A stretch of DNA of 64,000 nt from Bacillota bacterium (GCA_023411175.1 JAEYPB010000062.1:1-64000); one strand, 5' to 3'. Counted from the first letter of the stretch, positions 32,926 to 42,325 are shown. Translations and numbers: made by a program. The notes: generated from the letters alone by a model not told the origin.

Positions 32926-34614
32926 TCAGCGCTTGCGGACAAGGGACTGGGCCGCGTCCAGCATGTTGGCCGCGTGCCTGCGCCCGCTCTCCGGGTCGCC
33001 CGCCCCGCCGACCAGCCTGGCCAGTTCCTCAATGCGCCCGGCCCTGTCGAGCTTTCGGACGCTGGAACCGGTGCGCTCACCGGCAACGGTTTTTTCCACT
33101 AAATAGTGTGCCCCGGCCAGCGCCGCGATCTGCGGCAGATGGGTGACGCAGATGACCTGCCGCTTCTCGGCGATGGAGGCCATCTTTTCGCCCACGGCCT
33201 GCGCCATGCGGCCGGAAACGCCGGTGTCCACCTCGTCAAAGATCATTGACGGCACGCCGCCCGCGTCGGCCTCGATGGCCTTGAACGCCATCATGATGCG
33301 GGAGAGCTCGCCGCCCGACGCGATCGCGGAGAGCGGCTTTACCGGCTCGCCTGGGTTGGGCGAGATCAGGAACTGCACCTCGTCCGCGCCCCGCGCGGTG
33401 GGCGCGCCCGGCAGGATCTCCACCTCAAAGCGCGTCGAACCCATGCCCAGATCCTTGAGCTGCTCCACCAACCGGCCTACGAGCGCCGCGGCCAGGCGGC
33501 GGCGGCTTTCTGTCAGCCTTGCTGAGGACTCGTCCAGGAGCGCTTTCGCATCATCCCGCTTTTTTTCGGCCTCGGCGCGAAGCACGTCGTTTTCTGCAAG
33601 CTGCGCGAGGCTTGCCTTCGCCTGCTCGTAGAAGCGCAGCACGTCCGAAAGCTCCGGCCCATACAGGCGCTTGAGCCGCTTGAGCTCCATCACCCGGTCG
33701 GCGGCCCGCTCGGCGGCGGCGGGGTCATAATCCAGCGCGTCCTGCATGCGCTGGAGCTCCGCGCCCGCATCCTGCGCGGCGTAGAACATTTCCTCCAGCC
33801 GGGCGCGGAGCGCCTCAAACCGGGGGTCCAGCGTCGCGATGGACGCCATCTCGTTCGCGGCGCGGGAGAGCGCATCCTGCGCGGCCAGCGCGCGCCCCTC
33901 GCCCCGATAGACGTAGGCGTAGGCCGCGCCCACCGCCTGGGCGATTTTTTCGCCGTGCTCATAGAGCGCGAGCTTCTTCTCCAGTTTTTCGTCCTCGCCG
34001 GGTTTGGGCTTCACAGCCTTGATCTCTTGGATCTGACGCGAGAGCATCTCCACATTGCGCACGCGCTCCCGCTCGTCCAGCTTCAGCTGCTGCGCTTCGC
34101 GCTCCAGCGCCCTGTACCTTGCGTACTTCTGCGCCACGTCGCCCATCAGCGCCCGGTGCGCCTCGTCGCCGCCCTCATCCAGAAAATCCCGGTGCAGCGA
34201 GGGGTTCAGAAGCGCCTGGTGCTCGTGCTGGCCATGCACGTCCATGAGCAGCGCCGTCACCTGCCTGAGCTGGGACATGGGCACCACCTGGCCGTTGATC
34301 CGGGAGACCGACCGCCCGGAGGCGGAAACCTCGCGCGTGAGCGCGATCAGCCCCTCGTCGGACTCGACGCCCATCTCGTCCAAGAGCTCCTTTGCGCCGT
34401 CCGGCATTTCAAACAGCGCCTGGACGACCGCGCGGTCCTCGCCGGTGCGCACCATTTCGCGCGCCGCCCGGGCCCCCAGCGCGAGGTTCACGCAGTCGAC
34501 CACGATCGACTTGCCCGCGCCGGTTTCGCCGGTCAGCACGTTGAGTCCCGGTTCAAATTCGATGCGCAGCCGCTCGATGAGCGCGACGGAGCGGATCGAA
34601 AGCTCGAGTAACAC
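32926..34614 (-). CDS. recN: DNA repair protein RecN
   Basis: 562 aa SMC-like ATPase: Walker A VLTGETGAGKSIVVD near residue 30, a central coiled coil (about 160-360, residues EAQQLKLDERERVRN and so on), and the C-terminal ABC motif region SGGELSRIMMAFK with DEVDTGVSGR (Walker B). RecN tethers broken DNA ends early in double-strand-break repair. GTG start with AGGAGG 6 nt upstream. Here, unlike in Bacillus, spoIVB-spo0A do not follow recN. Confidence 0.95.
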   Translation of the reverse strand: MLLELSIRSVALIERLRIEFEPGLNVLTGETGAGKSIVVDCVNLALGARAAREMVRTGEDRAVVQALFEMPDGAKELLDEMGVESDEGLIALTREVSASGRSVSRINGQVVPMSQLRQVTALLMDVHGQHEHQALLNPSLHRDFLDEGGDEAHRALMGDVAQKYARYRALEREAQQLKLDERERVRNVEMLSRQIQEIKAVKPKPGEDEKLEKKLALYEHGEKIAQAVGAAYAYVYRGEGRALAAQDALSRAANEMASIATLDPRFEALRARLEEMFYAAQDAGAELQRMQDALDYDPAAAERAADRVMELKRLKRLYGPELSDVLRFYEQAKASLAQLAENDVLRAEAEKKRDDAKALLDESSARLTESRRRLAAALVGRLVEQLKDLGMGSTRFEVEILPGAPTARGADEVQFLISPNPGEPVKPLSAIASGGELSRIMMAFKAIEADAGGVPSMIFDEVDTGVSGRMAQAVGEKMASIAEKRQVICVTHLPQIAALAGAHYLVEKTVAGERTGSSVRKLDRAGRIEELARLVGGAGDPESGRRHAANMLDAAQSLVRKR

Positions 34615-34624
34615 GGTTTGCCTC

Positions 34625-35077
34625 CTAATACCGGATCAGCGTTTTGAAGCGGGCGAGCACCGGCTCCACGAGATCCTCCGACTGCACGACCACGAGAATC
34701 GTGTTGTCGCCCGCCAGCGTGCCGACGATCTCCGGCCACTTCATGGAATCGATCGCCTCGGCGGCAGCGTTGGCGGAAGCGGAGAGGGTTTTGATGACGA
34801 TCAGGTTGCTGGCGCCGTTCATGGACAGCACGGATTCCGAAAAAATTCGGATGAAGCGATCGCTGATGCCCTGTTCGGCGCGCTCGCTGGTGGCGTAGCG
34901 GTAGCCGCCGCCCTCGCCGAGCACCTTCACGAGCCTGAGCTCCTTGATGTCACGGGAAACAGTGGCCTGCGTGACGCGCACGCCGTGGCGCTTGAGCTGC
35001 TCGGCCAGTTCTTCCTGGGTTTCAATATTCTGCGATTCGATGATCTCCAGAATCATGGAATGGCGCACCGACTTCAT
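34625..35077 (-). CDS. argR: Arginine repressor ArgR/AhrC
   Basis: 150 aa. N-terminal winged HTH (SQNIETQEELAEQLKRHG, VTQATVSRDIKELRLVKV) and C-terminal oligomerisation and Arg-binding domain with VGTLAGDNTILVVV. Hexameric regulator of arginine synthesis and catabolism genes. Start ATG 35077 (GGGAGG upstream); codons further upstream are rejected because they are poorly conserved. A possible ARG-type palindrome lies upstream of nadK, first gene of this unit. Confidence 0.95.
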   Translation of the reverse strand: MKSVRHSMILEIIESQNIETQEELAEQLKRHGVRVTQATVSRDIKELRLVKVLGEGGGYRYATSERAEQGISDRFIRIFSESVLSMNGASNLIVIKTLSASANAAAEAIDSMKWPEIVGTLAGDNTILVVVQSEDLVEPVLARFKTLIRY

Positions 35078-35113
35078 GGCATGTCCTCCCAATCATTCTC
35101 GGATCGCGGGCGT

Positions 35114-35917
35114 TTACGGCGTCCAGTCGGACAGCTTGCCCCTCAGAAGTTCAAAAAAGCTGTGCGGCCTCAGGCGCACAAAGCGGATGTTCCGCTCCGC
35201 GCGGCGCACGACGACTTCGCCGCCATCCGGCGCTATAATGTAACGACCGTCTACGACGACACGCGCCCTGCCCGCGTCGCCCAGTATGGATACGGAAACC
35301 GCCTGCCGGTCGCTGACCACGATGGGCCTGGCGGCCAGCGTATGGGGGCAGATGGGGGTCAGCACCATGCAGTCAAGGCCCGGCGCCACCAGCGGCCCGC
35401 CCGCCGCCAGCGAATAGGCGGTGGAGCCGGTCGGCGTCGCGACGATGAGTCCGTCGCCGGAAAAGCGGTCGACCATCCCGTCGCGCAGCGAAACGGAGAG
35501 CGAAAGCACGCCCACCGACGATTCGGACCGGTTGAAGGCCACCTCGTTGAGCGCGTAGGCACTCTGGCCAGACGCAGTCATGACCTCCAGCAGCATGCGG
35601 TTCTCAATCTCGTACTGCCCCAGCGCGAGGCGCTCCACGTCCTCTTCGACGAGGTCCGGCTGCACCTCGGTGAGAAAGCCGATGCGGCCCAGGTTGACGC
35701 CCAGCATCGGGATATCGTAACGCAGCGCCGCTTCAAAGGCGTGCAGAAACGTGCCGTCTCCGCCCAGAACCATCATCAGATCGCAGTCTTCCAGCCGGGT
35801 GCAATCGTCCAGCACGCGGATGCCGCGCGCCTCCAAAGCAAAGCGAAGCCGACGCGCAACCGCCTGCACGCCGGGTTTTAAGTCGTTTTGCCATAACGCA
35901 ACCGCTTGAAAGGCCAT
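35114..35917 (-). CDS. nadK: NAD(+)/NADH kinase
   Basis: 267 aa. Ligand motif GGDGTFLHA (about 52-60), NLGRIGFLTEV, and the second substrate motif SGDGLIVATPTGSTAYSLAAGG. Makes NADP+ from NAD+ with ATP or polyphosphate. First gene of the nadK-argR-recN-plsC-like unit, with promoter and palindrome immediately upstream. Start ATG with GGGGC-TGAGTG ribosome-site-like sequence upstream. Confidence 0.95.
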   Translation of the reverse strand: MAFQAVALWQNDLKPGVQAVARRLRFALEARGIRVLDDCTRLEDCDLMMVLGGDGTFLHAFEAALRYDIPMLGVNLGRIGFLTEVQPDLVEEDVERLALGQYEIENRMLLEVMTASGQSAYALNEVAFNRSESSVGVLSLSVSLRDGMVDRFSGDGLIVATPTGSTAYSLAAGGPLVAPGLDCMVLTPICPHTLAARPIVVSDRQAVSVSILGDAGRARVVVDGRYIIAPDGGEVVVRRAERNIRFVRLRPHSFFELLRGKLSDWTP

Positions 35918-35938
35918 TCACTCAGCCCCTATACGCAT

Positions 35939-35974
35939 ATTGTATACCAAGGATGTATAAGCATACAAGGTCAA
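35939..35974 (-). promoter_or_regulatory. nadK promoter with an ARG-box-like palindrome
   Basis: Minus strand TTGTAT (35963-35968), 18 nt, TACAAT (35939-35944). Overlapping the -35 is the perfect half-site palindrome TGTAT-AAGC-ATACA (35954-35967), which fits the general ARG-box shape TGNATWWWWATNCA except for its centre. As argR is in the transcribed unit, autorepression by ArgR is a reasonable guess. Confidence 0.5.
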
Positions 35975-36786
35975 TCGGCTGATTTCATAAATTTGTCATA
36001 TGCCGCCGACGTGACCTCCGCAATCCGCGCCGAATCGACAGGCTGCGCACCGCCAGTACGAGGTGTGATGTACAAAAGAAACTCCACGTTACCTTCCGGG
36101 CCGGTGATCGGCGAAAAATCCAGCCCCTCGGCTTGAAAGCCGAGGCCATCCACACATTCCAGCACGCCTTCGATCACCTGCCGGTGCACCGCCGGGTCCC
36201 GCACCACGCCGCGAGGGCCCACAAGGTTCCTCGGCGCCTCAAACTGCGGCTTGATGAGGGCGACAAAGCGCCGCTCCCCCGCGAGCACGCGAAGCGCCGC
36301 GGGCAGCACCGCCCGAAGCGAGATGAACGATACGTCCGTCGCGCCGAACTCCGGCGGCTCAGGAAACTGCTCGGGCGTCAGAAAGCGGGCGTTGGTGCGC
36401 TCCATCACGGTGACGCGCCCGTCGCCCCGAAGCCGCCAGTCGATCAGGCCATAGCCCACATCCACCGCGTAGACCCGCTTCGCGCCGGCGCGCAGCATCA
36501 CGTCCGTAAACCCGCCGGTGGACGAGCCCACATCCAGACAGATCTTTTCGGAAACGTCCAGTCCGAAGGCGGTAAGCGCGCCGAGGAGCTTGTGCGCGCC
36601 GCGGCTGACGTAAGGCCGCCCTTCCCGGACCGACAGCTGAAGGCCGGGCTTCACCGCGTCCGAAGGCTTGTCCAGCCGTTCCTCAGCCTGATAGGCGCGC
36701 CCTTCCATGATGAATGCTCGCGCCATGCCGATGTCCGGCGCGAGCCCCTCCTCCACCAGCGCCTGATCGGCGCGCCTATACGGCAC
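35971..36786 (-). CDS. tlyA: TlyA family rRNA 2'-O-methyltransferase
   Basis: 271 aa: S4 RNA-binding domain (about 1-65, RADQALVEEGLAPDIGMA) and FtsJ-like methyltransferase domain with the SAM-binding motif DVGSSTGGFTDVML and the catalytic KDKE set of residues (K in GAHKLLGA, D in YAVDVGYG, K in LIKPQFE). Methylates 16S/23S rRNA cytidine 2'-O, affecting capreomycin sensitivity. GTG start, overlapping the 3' end of dxs by 11 nt. Confidence 0.92.
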   Translation of the reverse strand: MPYRRADQALVEEGLAPDIGMARAFIMEGRAYQAEERLDKPSDAVKPGLQLSVREGRPYVSRGAHKLLGALTAFGLDVSEKICLDVGSSTGGFTDVMLRAGAKRVYAVDVGYGLIDWRLRGDGRVTVMERTNARFLTPEQFPEPPEFGATDVSFISLRAVLPAALRVLAGERRFVALIKPQFEAPRNLVGPRGVVRDPAVHRQVIEGVLECVDGLGFQAEGLDFSPITGPEGNVEFLLYITPRTGGAQPVDSARIAEVTSAAYDKFMKSAD

Positions 36787-38662
36787 GGCCCCTCGCCTCC
36801 CGGAGCGCGCGCACGCGGGCGAGCACTTTTTCGACCACCTGCGGCGTAGTCAGCCCGCAATCGGCCATCTGCCCGACGGCCGCATCCTGCTCGATGAATC
36901 GGTCGGGGATGCCGAGGTTCACCACATCCGTCTGCACGCCCCAGGCGGCCAGCTTTTCGAGGACCGCCGAACCAAAGCCGCCCATGACCGCGCCGTCCTC
37001 CAGCGTCACGAGCAGCGGATGCCGCTGTGCCGCCTCCCTGAGCATCTTTTCGTCCATGGGCTTGATGAACCGGGCGTCGATCACGCCGCAGCGCACGCCC
37101 TTGCCCACCAGCTTGATGGCGGCGTTCAGCGCCGTCTCCACCATGCGGCCCACCGCCAGGATCATCGCGTCTTCCCCTGCGCTCAAAAGCTCCCACCTGC
37201 CCACTTCCAGAGGCTGGGGTTCCTGCATGTTGGGGCCCATGTCGTCGGCCTCCTGGGCGTAGCGGATGGCCATCGGCCCGTCGATCTCCATGCTCAGGCG
37301 CAGAAGCCTGCGAAGGTCCCGGACGTCCCGGGGCGAGGCGACCACCATGTTCGGCATGGTTCGAAGGAACGCCATGTCGTAGGCGCCCTGATGGGTGGCG
37401 CCGTCCGGCCCGACGAGTCCCGCCCTGTCGATGACGAAGGTCACCGGCAGCTTCTGAAGGCAGACGTCCACCAGAACCTGATCGTAGGCGCGCTGCAGGA
37501 ACGTGGAGTAGATCGCGACATAGGGGCGCATGCCGCTGACCGCGAGCCCCGCAGCCATCGTGACGGCGTGTTCCTCGGCGATGCCCACGTCGAAGAAGCG
37601 GTCCGGATGGCGCTCCTTGAAGAGCGAAAGCCCCGTGCCGTCCGGCATGGCGGCGGTGATGGCGGTCACGCGGATGTCGCTGTCGGCGATGGCGTTCAGC
37701 TCTGCGGCCATCACCTGGCCGTTTCGGACGCCCGGTTTTTTCGCGATCTGGCCGTTCTCAACGTCAAAGGGCGGTACGCCGTGGTAGAGATCCGGCGAAT
37801 CCTCCGCCGGAACATAGCCGCTTCCCTTTTTCGTGACCACATGCACAAGGACCGGCCGCCCAGCCTGCCGGGCTCGCCTGAGCACGCGGATCAGCCTCTT
37901 CAGGTCGTGCCCGTCGATGGGGCCCTGGTACTCGAAGCCCAGCGCGCTGAAGAACCGATCGTCGATGACCAGCGATTTCAGCGAATCCCGCACCCGTTCC
38001 ATGCCCCGAAGAATCGGCCTGCCGACCCCGGGCATCCTGTCCAGCCCGACGCTGACCGCGTGCTTGATCTGGCGGTAGGGATTCGACTGGCGAAGCGCGG
38101 TCAGGTGCCCCGACAGCGCGCCGACGTTCTGCGAAATGGACATTTCGTTGTCGTTGAGCACCACGACCATCGCGGTCTTGGACTCGCCCGCGTCGTTGAG
38201 CGCCTCGTAGCACATGCCGCCGGTCAGCGCGCCATCGCCCACCACCGCCGCCACATGGTGCTTTCCGCCCATCAGATCCCGGGCGCGGGCCATGCCGAGG
38301 GCCGCCGACAGCGCCGTGGACGCGTGGCCGGTGGTGAATGCGTCGTATGGGCTCTCCTCGATGCGGGGGAAGCCGGCGATGCCGCCGGCCTTTCTGAGCG
38401 TGTCAAAGCGCGGGCCGCGCCCGGTCAAGAGCTTATGCGCGTAGGCCTGATGCCCCACATCGAAGACCAGCTTGTCCTCCGGGCAGTCGTAGACCACGTG
38501 CAGCGCGATGGTGAGCTCCACCACGCCCAGGTTGCTTGCCAGGTGCCCGCCGTTGGACGAAACCGTTTCAAGCAGTTTTTTGCGTATCTCCGCCGCAAGC
38601 TCCTGAAGTTCGTGAAGCTTCATGCCCTTGAGCTGGGTCGGCGACTGAATGGTTTCCAGCAT
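36776..38662 (-). CDS. dxs: 1-deoxy-D-xylulose-5-phosphate synthase (Dxs)
   Basis: 628 aa. TPP-binding region with GDGALTGG (about 145-152) and N in DNEMSISQNVG; catalytic glutamate in GIAEEHAVTMAAGLA; C-terminal TPP-pyrimidine domain with WELLSAGEDAMILAVG. First step of the MEP isoprenoid route, feeding the IspE and IspA encoded elsewhere in the window. Start ATG 38662 with GGGAG 8 nt upstream. The gene is in the nusB-to-tlyA part of the array. Confidence 0.96.
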   Translation of the reverse strand: MLETIQSPTQLKGMKLHELQELAAEIRKKLLETVSSNGGHLASNLGVVELTIALHVVYDCPEDKLVFDVGHQAYAHKLLTGRGPRFDTLRKAGGIAGFPRIEESPYDAFTTGHASTALSAALGMARARDLMGGKHHVAAVVGDGALTGGMCYEALNDAGESKTAMVVVLNDNEMSISQNVGALSGHLTALRQSNPYRQIKHAVSVGLDRMPGVGRPILRGMERVRDSLKSLVIDDRFFSALGFEYQGPIDGHDLKRLIRVLRRARQAGRPVLVHVVTKKGSGYVPAEDSPDLYHGVPPFDVENGQIAKKPGVRNGQVMAAELNAIADSDIRVTAITAAMPDGTGLSLFKERHPDRFFDVGIAEEHAVTMAAGLAVSGMRPYVAIYSTFLQRAYDQVLVDVCLQKLPVTFVIDRAGLVGPDGATHQGAYDMAFLRTMPNMVVASPRDVRDLRRLLRLSMEIDGPMAIRYAQEADDMGPNMQEPQPLEVGRWELLSAGEDAMILAVGRMVETALNAAIKLVGKGVRCGVIDARFIKPMDEKMLREAAQRHPLLVTLEDGAVMGGFGSAVLEKLAAWGVQTDVVNLGIPDRFIEQDAAVGQMADCGLTTPQVVEKVLARVRALREARGRAV

Positions 38663-38682
38663 TTTTGATTCTCCCAAAGCGA

Positions 38683-39126
38683 TTACATGATGATGACTGC
38701 GATCAGCACGCCCAGGAGCGCGCCGATCAGCACCTCAAAGGGGGAATGACCCAGCAGTTCCTTGAGCGTCTCCTGGGTCAGACCGCGCCCCTCCTCGGTA
38801 AGTTCCCGGACGATCTTGTTGATGAGCGCCGCCTGCTTGCCCGCCGCCCTGCGCACGCCCGCGGCGTCGGTCATGACGACCGAGGCCAGCACGAACGCGA
38901 TGGCGAATTCCGGGCTGTAGAAGCCCCTCGACACGCCGACGGCGGTCGACAGCGCGCAGACCACCGCCGAGTGGGAGCTGGGCATGCCGCCAAGCCCGAA
39001 CATGCGGGTGAGATCCCAGCGCTTCTCGAGGATGTAGTAGAACAGCACCTTGAGCGCCTGCGCGATGAACCACGCGAGCACGCAGGTCATCAGCACGCGG
39101 TTTGCGATCAGCTCGTAAAAAAGCAT
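38683..39126 (-). CDS. Divergent PAP2 family membrane protein (YuiD/DUF212-like)
   Basis: 147 aa, four membrane spans. Contains the truncated PAP2-like motif GMPSSHSAVVCAL and C-terminal LLGHSPFEVLIGALLG, both typical of the clostridial DUF212 family between ispA and dxs. PAP2-like phosphatase of undecaprenyl or isoprenoid diphosphates is the natural guess from neighbours, but the active site is incomplete. Confidence 0.88.
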   Translation of the reverse strand: MLFYELIANRVLMTCVLAWFIAQALKVLFYYILEKRWDLTRMFGLGGMPSSHSAVVCALSTAVGVSRGFYSPEFAIAFVLASVVMTDAAGVRRAAGKQAALINKIVRELTEEGRGLTQETLKELLGHSPFEVLIGALLGVLIAVIIM

Positions 39127-39153
39127 CTTAGCCCAGCCTTTCGGTTTGTGCGG

Positions 39154-40056
39154 TCAGGACTTTCGGTGCGTCATGTCGCAGATCAGGTCCTGGAAGAACG
39201 CGGCGCGTTCGCCAAAGGGCAGCAGCGCGTCCATCGCCTCCTGCTGAAGCTCGATGATCAGCGCCCGCGTTCCGCCGGTGCCGTAGACGCTCACGCAGGT
39301 GAGCTTTCCGGATTCCGCGTCCTTGCCGGGCGTCTTGCCGAGGCTGCGCCCTGTGCCCTCCACATCCAGAAGGTCGTCCACCGCCTGAAACATCATACCG
39401 AAGTTGGACGCGTAGCGGGAGAGCGCCTTTCGCTCAGCGTCCGCCGCACCAGAGAGCGCCGCCGCGGCGCGCAGCGCGCCCCGGAACATCGACCCGGTCT
39501 TGTGCAGGTGGATGTACTTGAGCATCTCGGGCTCCGGGTCCACCGCGCCTTTTTCGCAGGAGAGGTCGACGCTCTGTCCCGCGATCATCCCCTGCACGCC
39601 CGCTCCCCTGGCGATCTCCCACGCCGCGCGGGTGCGCGGCATCGCGCGAGGTGGCTCCGAGAGCGCGTGGGCGAGCATCATTTCGTAGGCCTGATTTAAA
39701 AGCGCGTCGCCCGCGAGAATCGCCTGACCGACGCCGAAGACCATGTGGTTGGTCGGCCGTCCGCGGCGCAGACAGTCGTCGTCCATGCCGGGCAGGTCGT
39801 CGTGGATCAGCGAGTAGGTGTGGATCATCTCAACAGCAGCCGCGTAGGGCATCGCCTCGTCCCGGTCGCCGCCCAGCATGTCGACCGCCGCCAGCAGCAT
39901 CGCCGGGCGCAGGCGCTTGCCGCCCGCCAGCGCGCTGTAGCGCATCGCCTGCCTGAGCAGCGGCGGCACCTCGTGCCCGTCCCGCGTCCAGGCGGTTTCG
40001 CTGAGCGCAGCCTCCAACGCCGCATCCGCGAGGCGCGCGTAATCCTGAAGCTTCAT
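39154..40056 (-). CDS. ispA: Polyprenyl/farnesyl diphosphate synthase IspA
   Basis: 300 aa. First aspartate-rich motif LIHDDLPGMDDDCLRRGRPT (about 80-100) with DDxxxxD, second motif AVDDLLDVEGTGRS. Short-chain isoprenyl diphosphate synthase making farnesyl or geranylgeranyl diphosphate. Overlaps xseB stop (ATGA), same operon as xseA, xseB and folD. Confidence 0.94.
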   Translation of the reverse strand: MKLQDYARLADAALEAALSETAWTRDGHEVPPLLRQAMRYSALAGGKRLRPAMLLAAVDMLGGDRDEAMPYAAAVEMIHTYSLIHDDLPGMDDDCLRRGRPTNHMVFGVGQAILAGDALLNQAYEMMLAHALSEPPRAMPRTRAAWEIARGAGVQGMIAGQSVDLSCEKGAVDPEPEMLKYIHLHKTGSMFRGALRAAAALSGAADAERKALSRYASNFGMMFQAVDDLLDVEGTGRSLGKTPGKDAESGKLTCVSVYGTGGTRALIIELQQEAMDALLPFGERAAFFQDLICDMTHRKS

Positions 40057-40274
40057 GGCTCTTCCTCCGCCTCGAAGGCCGCCTCGCCGTCCGCGGTCAG
40101 CTTCCGGATGCGCGCTTCGCCCTCGTCCAGCAGCGCCTCCAACCCCTTAACCAGCTTTATACCACCCTCGTAGGCTTTAAAGCACTGGTCCAGCGGGAGC
40201 GTGCCCTCTTCCAGATTTTTAACGATTTCCTCGAGCTGGGCGATGCCCTCCTCGAACTTCAAATCACGTTTCAT
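40053..40274 (-). CDS. xseB: Exodeoxyribonuclease VII small subunit
   Basis: 73 aa, helical hairpin of the XseB family (KFEEGIAQLEEIVKNLEEGTLPLDQCFKAYEGGIKL is the characteristic region at about 5-40). With XseA forms the single-strand exonuclease. Start ATG 40274 overlaps the xseA 3' end by 11 nt; the longer frame upstream is rejected. Confidence 0.94.
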   Translation of the reverse strand: MKRDLKFEEGIAQLEEIVKNLEEGTLPLDQCFKAYEGGIKLVKGLEALLDEGEARIRKLTADGEAAFEAEEEP

Positions 40275-41484
40275 GGTATCTCTCCCCTCGGCGCGCGGCG
40301 ACGACCTTCGCGTCCAGCGCACCGCTCGAAAGCGTAATGGTGATGTCCTGGCCGGGCGCCATATCGCCGACCTCGGTGACGATCCTGCCCTCTGATTCCA
40401 CCAGCGCGTAGCCCCTTGCGAGCACGCCCTCCGGGTTCAGCCCCTCGAGGACCCTCGAAAGGGTGTGAAGCCGGTTCCGCCCGGCGACGGTTCTGCGCTC
40501 CAGCGCAATGTCCATCGCGCGTTTAAGGCGCTCAAGCGCCGCCCGCCGGGGCGCGGTGATCAGCGTCTCAGGCGACCTGAAGGCCTGGGAGAGCCGGTTC
40601 AGCCGCTCTTCGTAGAGGTTCAGCCGCCCGGAGAGCGCCCGCGCCATCCGAAGTCGCTGCCTGTCAAGGCCGTTAAGAAGCTCGGCGCGAACCGGCGCGG
40701 CCATCTCCGCCGCCATCGAAGGCGTGGCCGCCCGCGCGTCCGCGACGAAGTCCGCGATGGTATTGTCGGTCTCGTGGCCGACGCAGGAAATGACGGGAAT
40801 GCGGCTCCTCGCGATGGCCCGGGCCACGGTCTCCTCGTTGAATGCCCAAAGGTCCTCGATCGATCCGCCGCCCCGGCCGCACAGGATCACGTCCACGGTG
40901 CCGTCCTCGTTCAGCCGGTCCAGCGCGCGGGCTATGTCGGCCGCGGCTCCCTCGCCCTGCACCTGACAGGGCGCGACGAGGATGTCCGACGCCGGATTCC
41001 TGCGCCTCAGGATGCGGAGCATGTCCCGGATGGCCGCGCCGGTGGGCGAGGTGACGATGCCGATCCGCATGGGCAAAAGGGGGAGCGGCTTTTTGAGGGC
41101 CTGGTCAAAGAGCCCTTCCTCCAGCAGCTTCTTCTTGAGCGCCTCGAACTTCTCGTAGAGCGCGCCAGCGCCCTCCCGGCGCATGTTCTCGCAGTAGACC
41201 TGATAGCCGCCGGTGGCCGCGTACACCGAGGCCGCGCCCTCGATGACCACCATATGCCCGTCGGCGGGCTGAAAGTCAAGCCGGAGCGCGTTCTGGCGGA
41301 ACATCACGCACTGCACGCGGGCAGCTTCGTCCTTGATTGAGAAATACAGGTGTCCGCTGAAATGGCGCTTGAAGCCGGTGATCTCGCCCCGCACCCGCAG
41401 CGCGCGCAGAAGCGGATCCCCCGCCATGAGCCGCCGGGCGTACTCGTTGAGCTCGGTTACGGTGAGCGTCCATTCAGACTGCAT
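40264..41484 (-). CDS. xseA: Exodeoxyribonuclease VII large subunit
   Basis: 406 aa. N-terminal OB fold (about 1-105, LRVRGEITGFKRHFSGHLYFSIKDE) and the catalytic region with GRGGGSIEDLWAFNEE and ISCVGHETDNTIADFVADARAATP. Makes 5'-phosphate products in repair and RNA-templated recombination. Overlaps folD by 11 nt. Confidence 0.95.
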   Translation of the reverse strand: MQSEWTLTVTELNEYARRLMAGDPLLRALRVRGEITGFKRHFSGHLYFSIKDEAARVQCVMFRQNALRLDFQPADGHMVVIEGAASVYAATGGYQVYCENMRREGAGALYEKFEALKKKLLEEGLFDQALKKPLPLLPMRIGIVTSPTGAAIRDMLRILRRRNPASDILVAPCQVQGEGAAADIARALDRLNEDGTVDVILCGRGGGSIEDLWAFNEETVARAIARSRIPVISCVGHETDNTIADFVADARAATPSMAAEMAAPVRAELLNGLDRQRLRMARALSGRLNLYEERLNRLSQAFRSPETLITAPRRAALERLKRAMDIALERRTVAGRNRLHTLSRVLEGLNPEGVLARGYALVESEGRIVTEVGDMAPGQDITITLSSGALDAKVVAARRGERYHET

Positions 41485-42325
41485 GGCGCGCGGCCGCCTC
41501 GATGGTGTTTTCCAGAAGCATCGCGATGGTCATCGGACCCACGCCGCCGGGCACCGGGGTGATCGCACCCGCGACCTCCTTCGCCCCTTCAAAGTCCACG
41601 TCGCCGGTCAGCTTGCCGTCCGGCAGGCGGTTGATGCCCACGTCGATGACCGTCGCGCCGGGCTTGATCATGTCGGCGGTAATGAAGCGGGGCTGGCCGA
41701 TGGCCGCGACCAGCACGTCGGCGCGCCGGGTGACTTCCGCGAGGTTCCGCGTCCGGGAGTGGCAGACGGTGACGGTTGCGTTCTCCCGAAGGAGCAGAAG
41801 CGCCATGGGCTTGCCGACCATCACGCTGCGTCCGACGACGACCGCCTCCGCGCCGGAGAGCTTTATGCCCGCGCGATGGATTAGCTCGATGCAGCCCCGC
41901 GGGGTGCAGGGCAGCGCGGCGGGCGCGCCGCTCATCAAAAGCCCCTGAGTGACCGGGTGCAGCCCGTCCACATCCTTCTCCGGGGCGATGGCCCGGATGA
42001 TCTCCGCTTCGTTCAAGTGCTTCGGCAGCGGCAGCTGCACGAGCAGCCCGTGTACGCTGTCGTCCCGGTTGACCCGGTCGATCTCTCGGAGCAGTTCTTC
42101 CCGGGTGGTTTCGGCGCTCATACGGATGACGTTGCCCGCCATGCCCGCCTCCCGGCAGGCGCGCTCCTTGTTGCGCACGTAGACCTGGGAGCCCGGATCG
42201 TCGCCCACCAGGATGACCGTCAGCGACGGGACGACGCCTTTTTCAACAAGCCGTGCGACCCGCTCCTTCAGCTCCGCGCGAATCGCGATGGAAATGCCCT
42301 TTCCGTCAATAATCGTCGCGCTCAT
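41474..42325 (-). CDS. folD: Methylenetetrahydrofolate dehydrogenase/cyclohydrolase FolD
   Basis: 283 aa. VGDDPGSQVYVRNKERACREAG, VHGLLVQLPLPKHLNE, and PVTQGLLMSG, plus the NADP-binding GRSVMVGKP. Catalyses the C1 interconversion on tetrahydrofolate. Start ATG 42325, overlapping the upstream TsaD-like stop; GGAGGAG in the ribosome site. Confidence 0.96.
   Translation of the reverse strand: MSATIIDGKGISIAIRAELKERVARLVEKGVVPSLTVILVGDDPGSQVYVRNKERACREAGMAGNVIRMSAETTREELLREIDRVNRDDSVHGLLVQLPLPKHLNEAEIIRAIAPEKDVDGLHPVTQGLLMSGAPAALPCTPRGCIELIHRAGIKLSGAEAVVVGRSVMVGKPMALLLLRENATVTVCHSRTRNLAEVTRRADVLVAAIGQPRFITADMIKPGATVIDVGINRLPDGKLTGDVDFEGAKEVAGAITPVPGGVGPMTIAMLLENTIEAAARHAV

Noticed and set aside
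34055..35881. 608-codon open frame on the plus strand across recN, argR and nadK
   Set aside because: Crosses three genes with clear families on the other strand; product is low-complexity.
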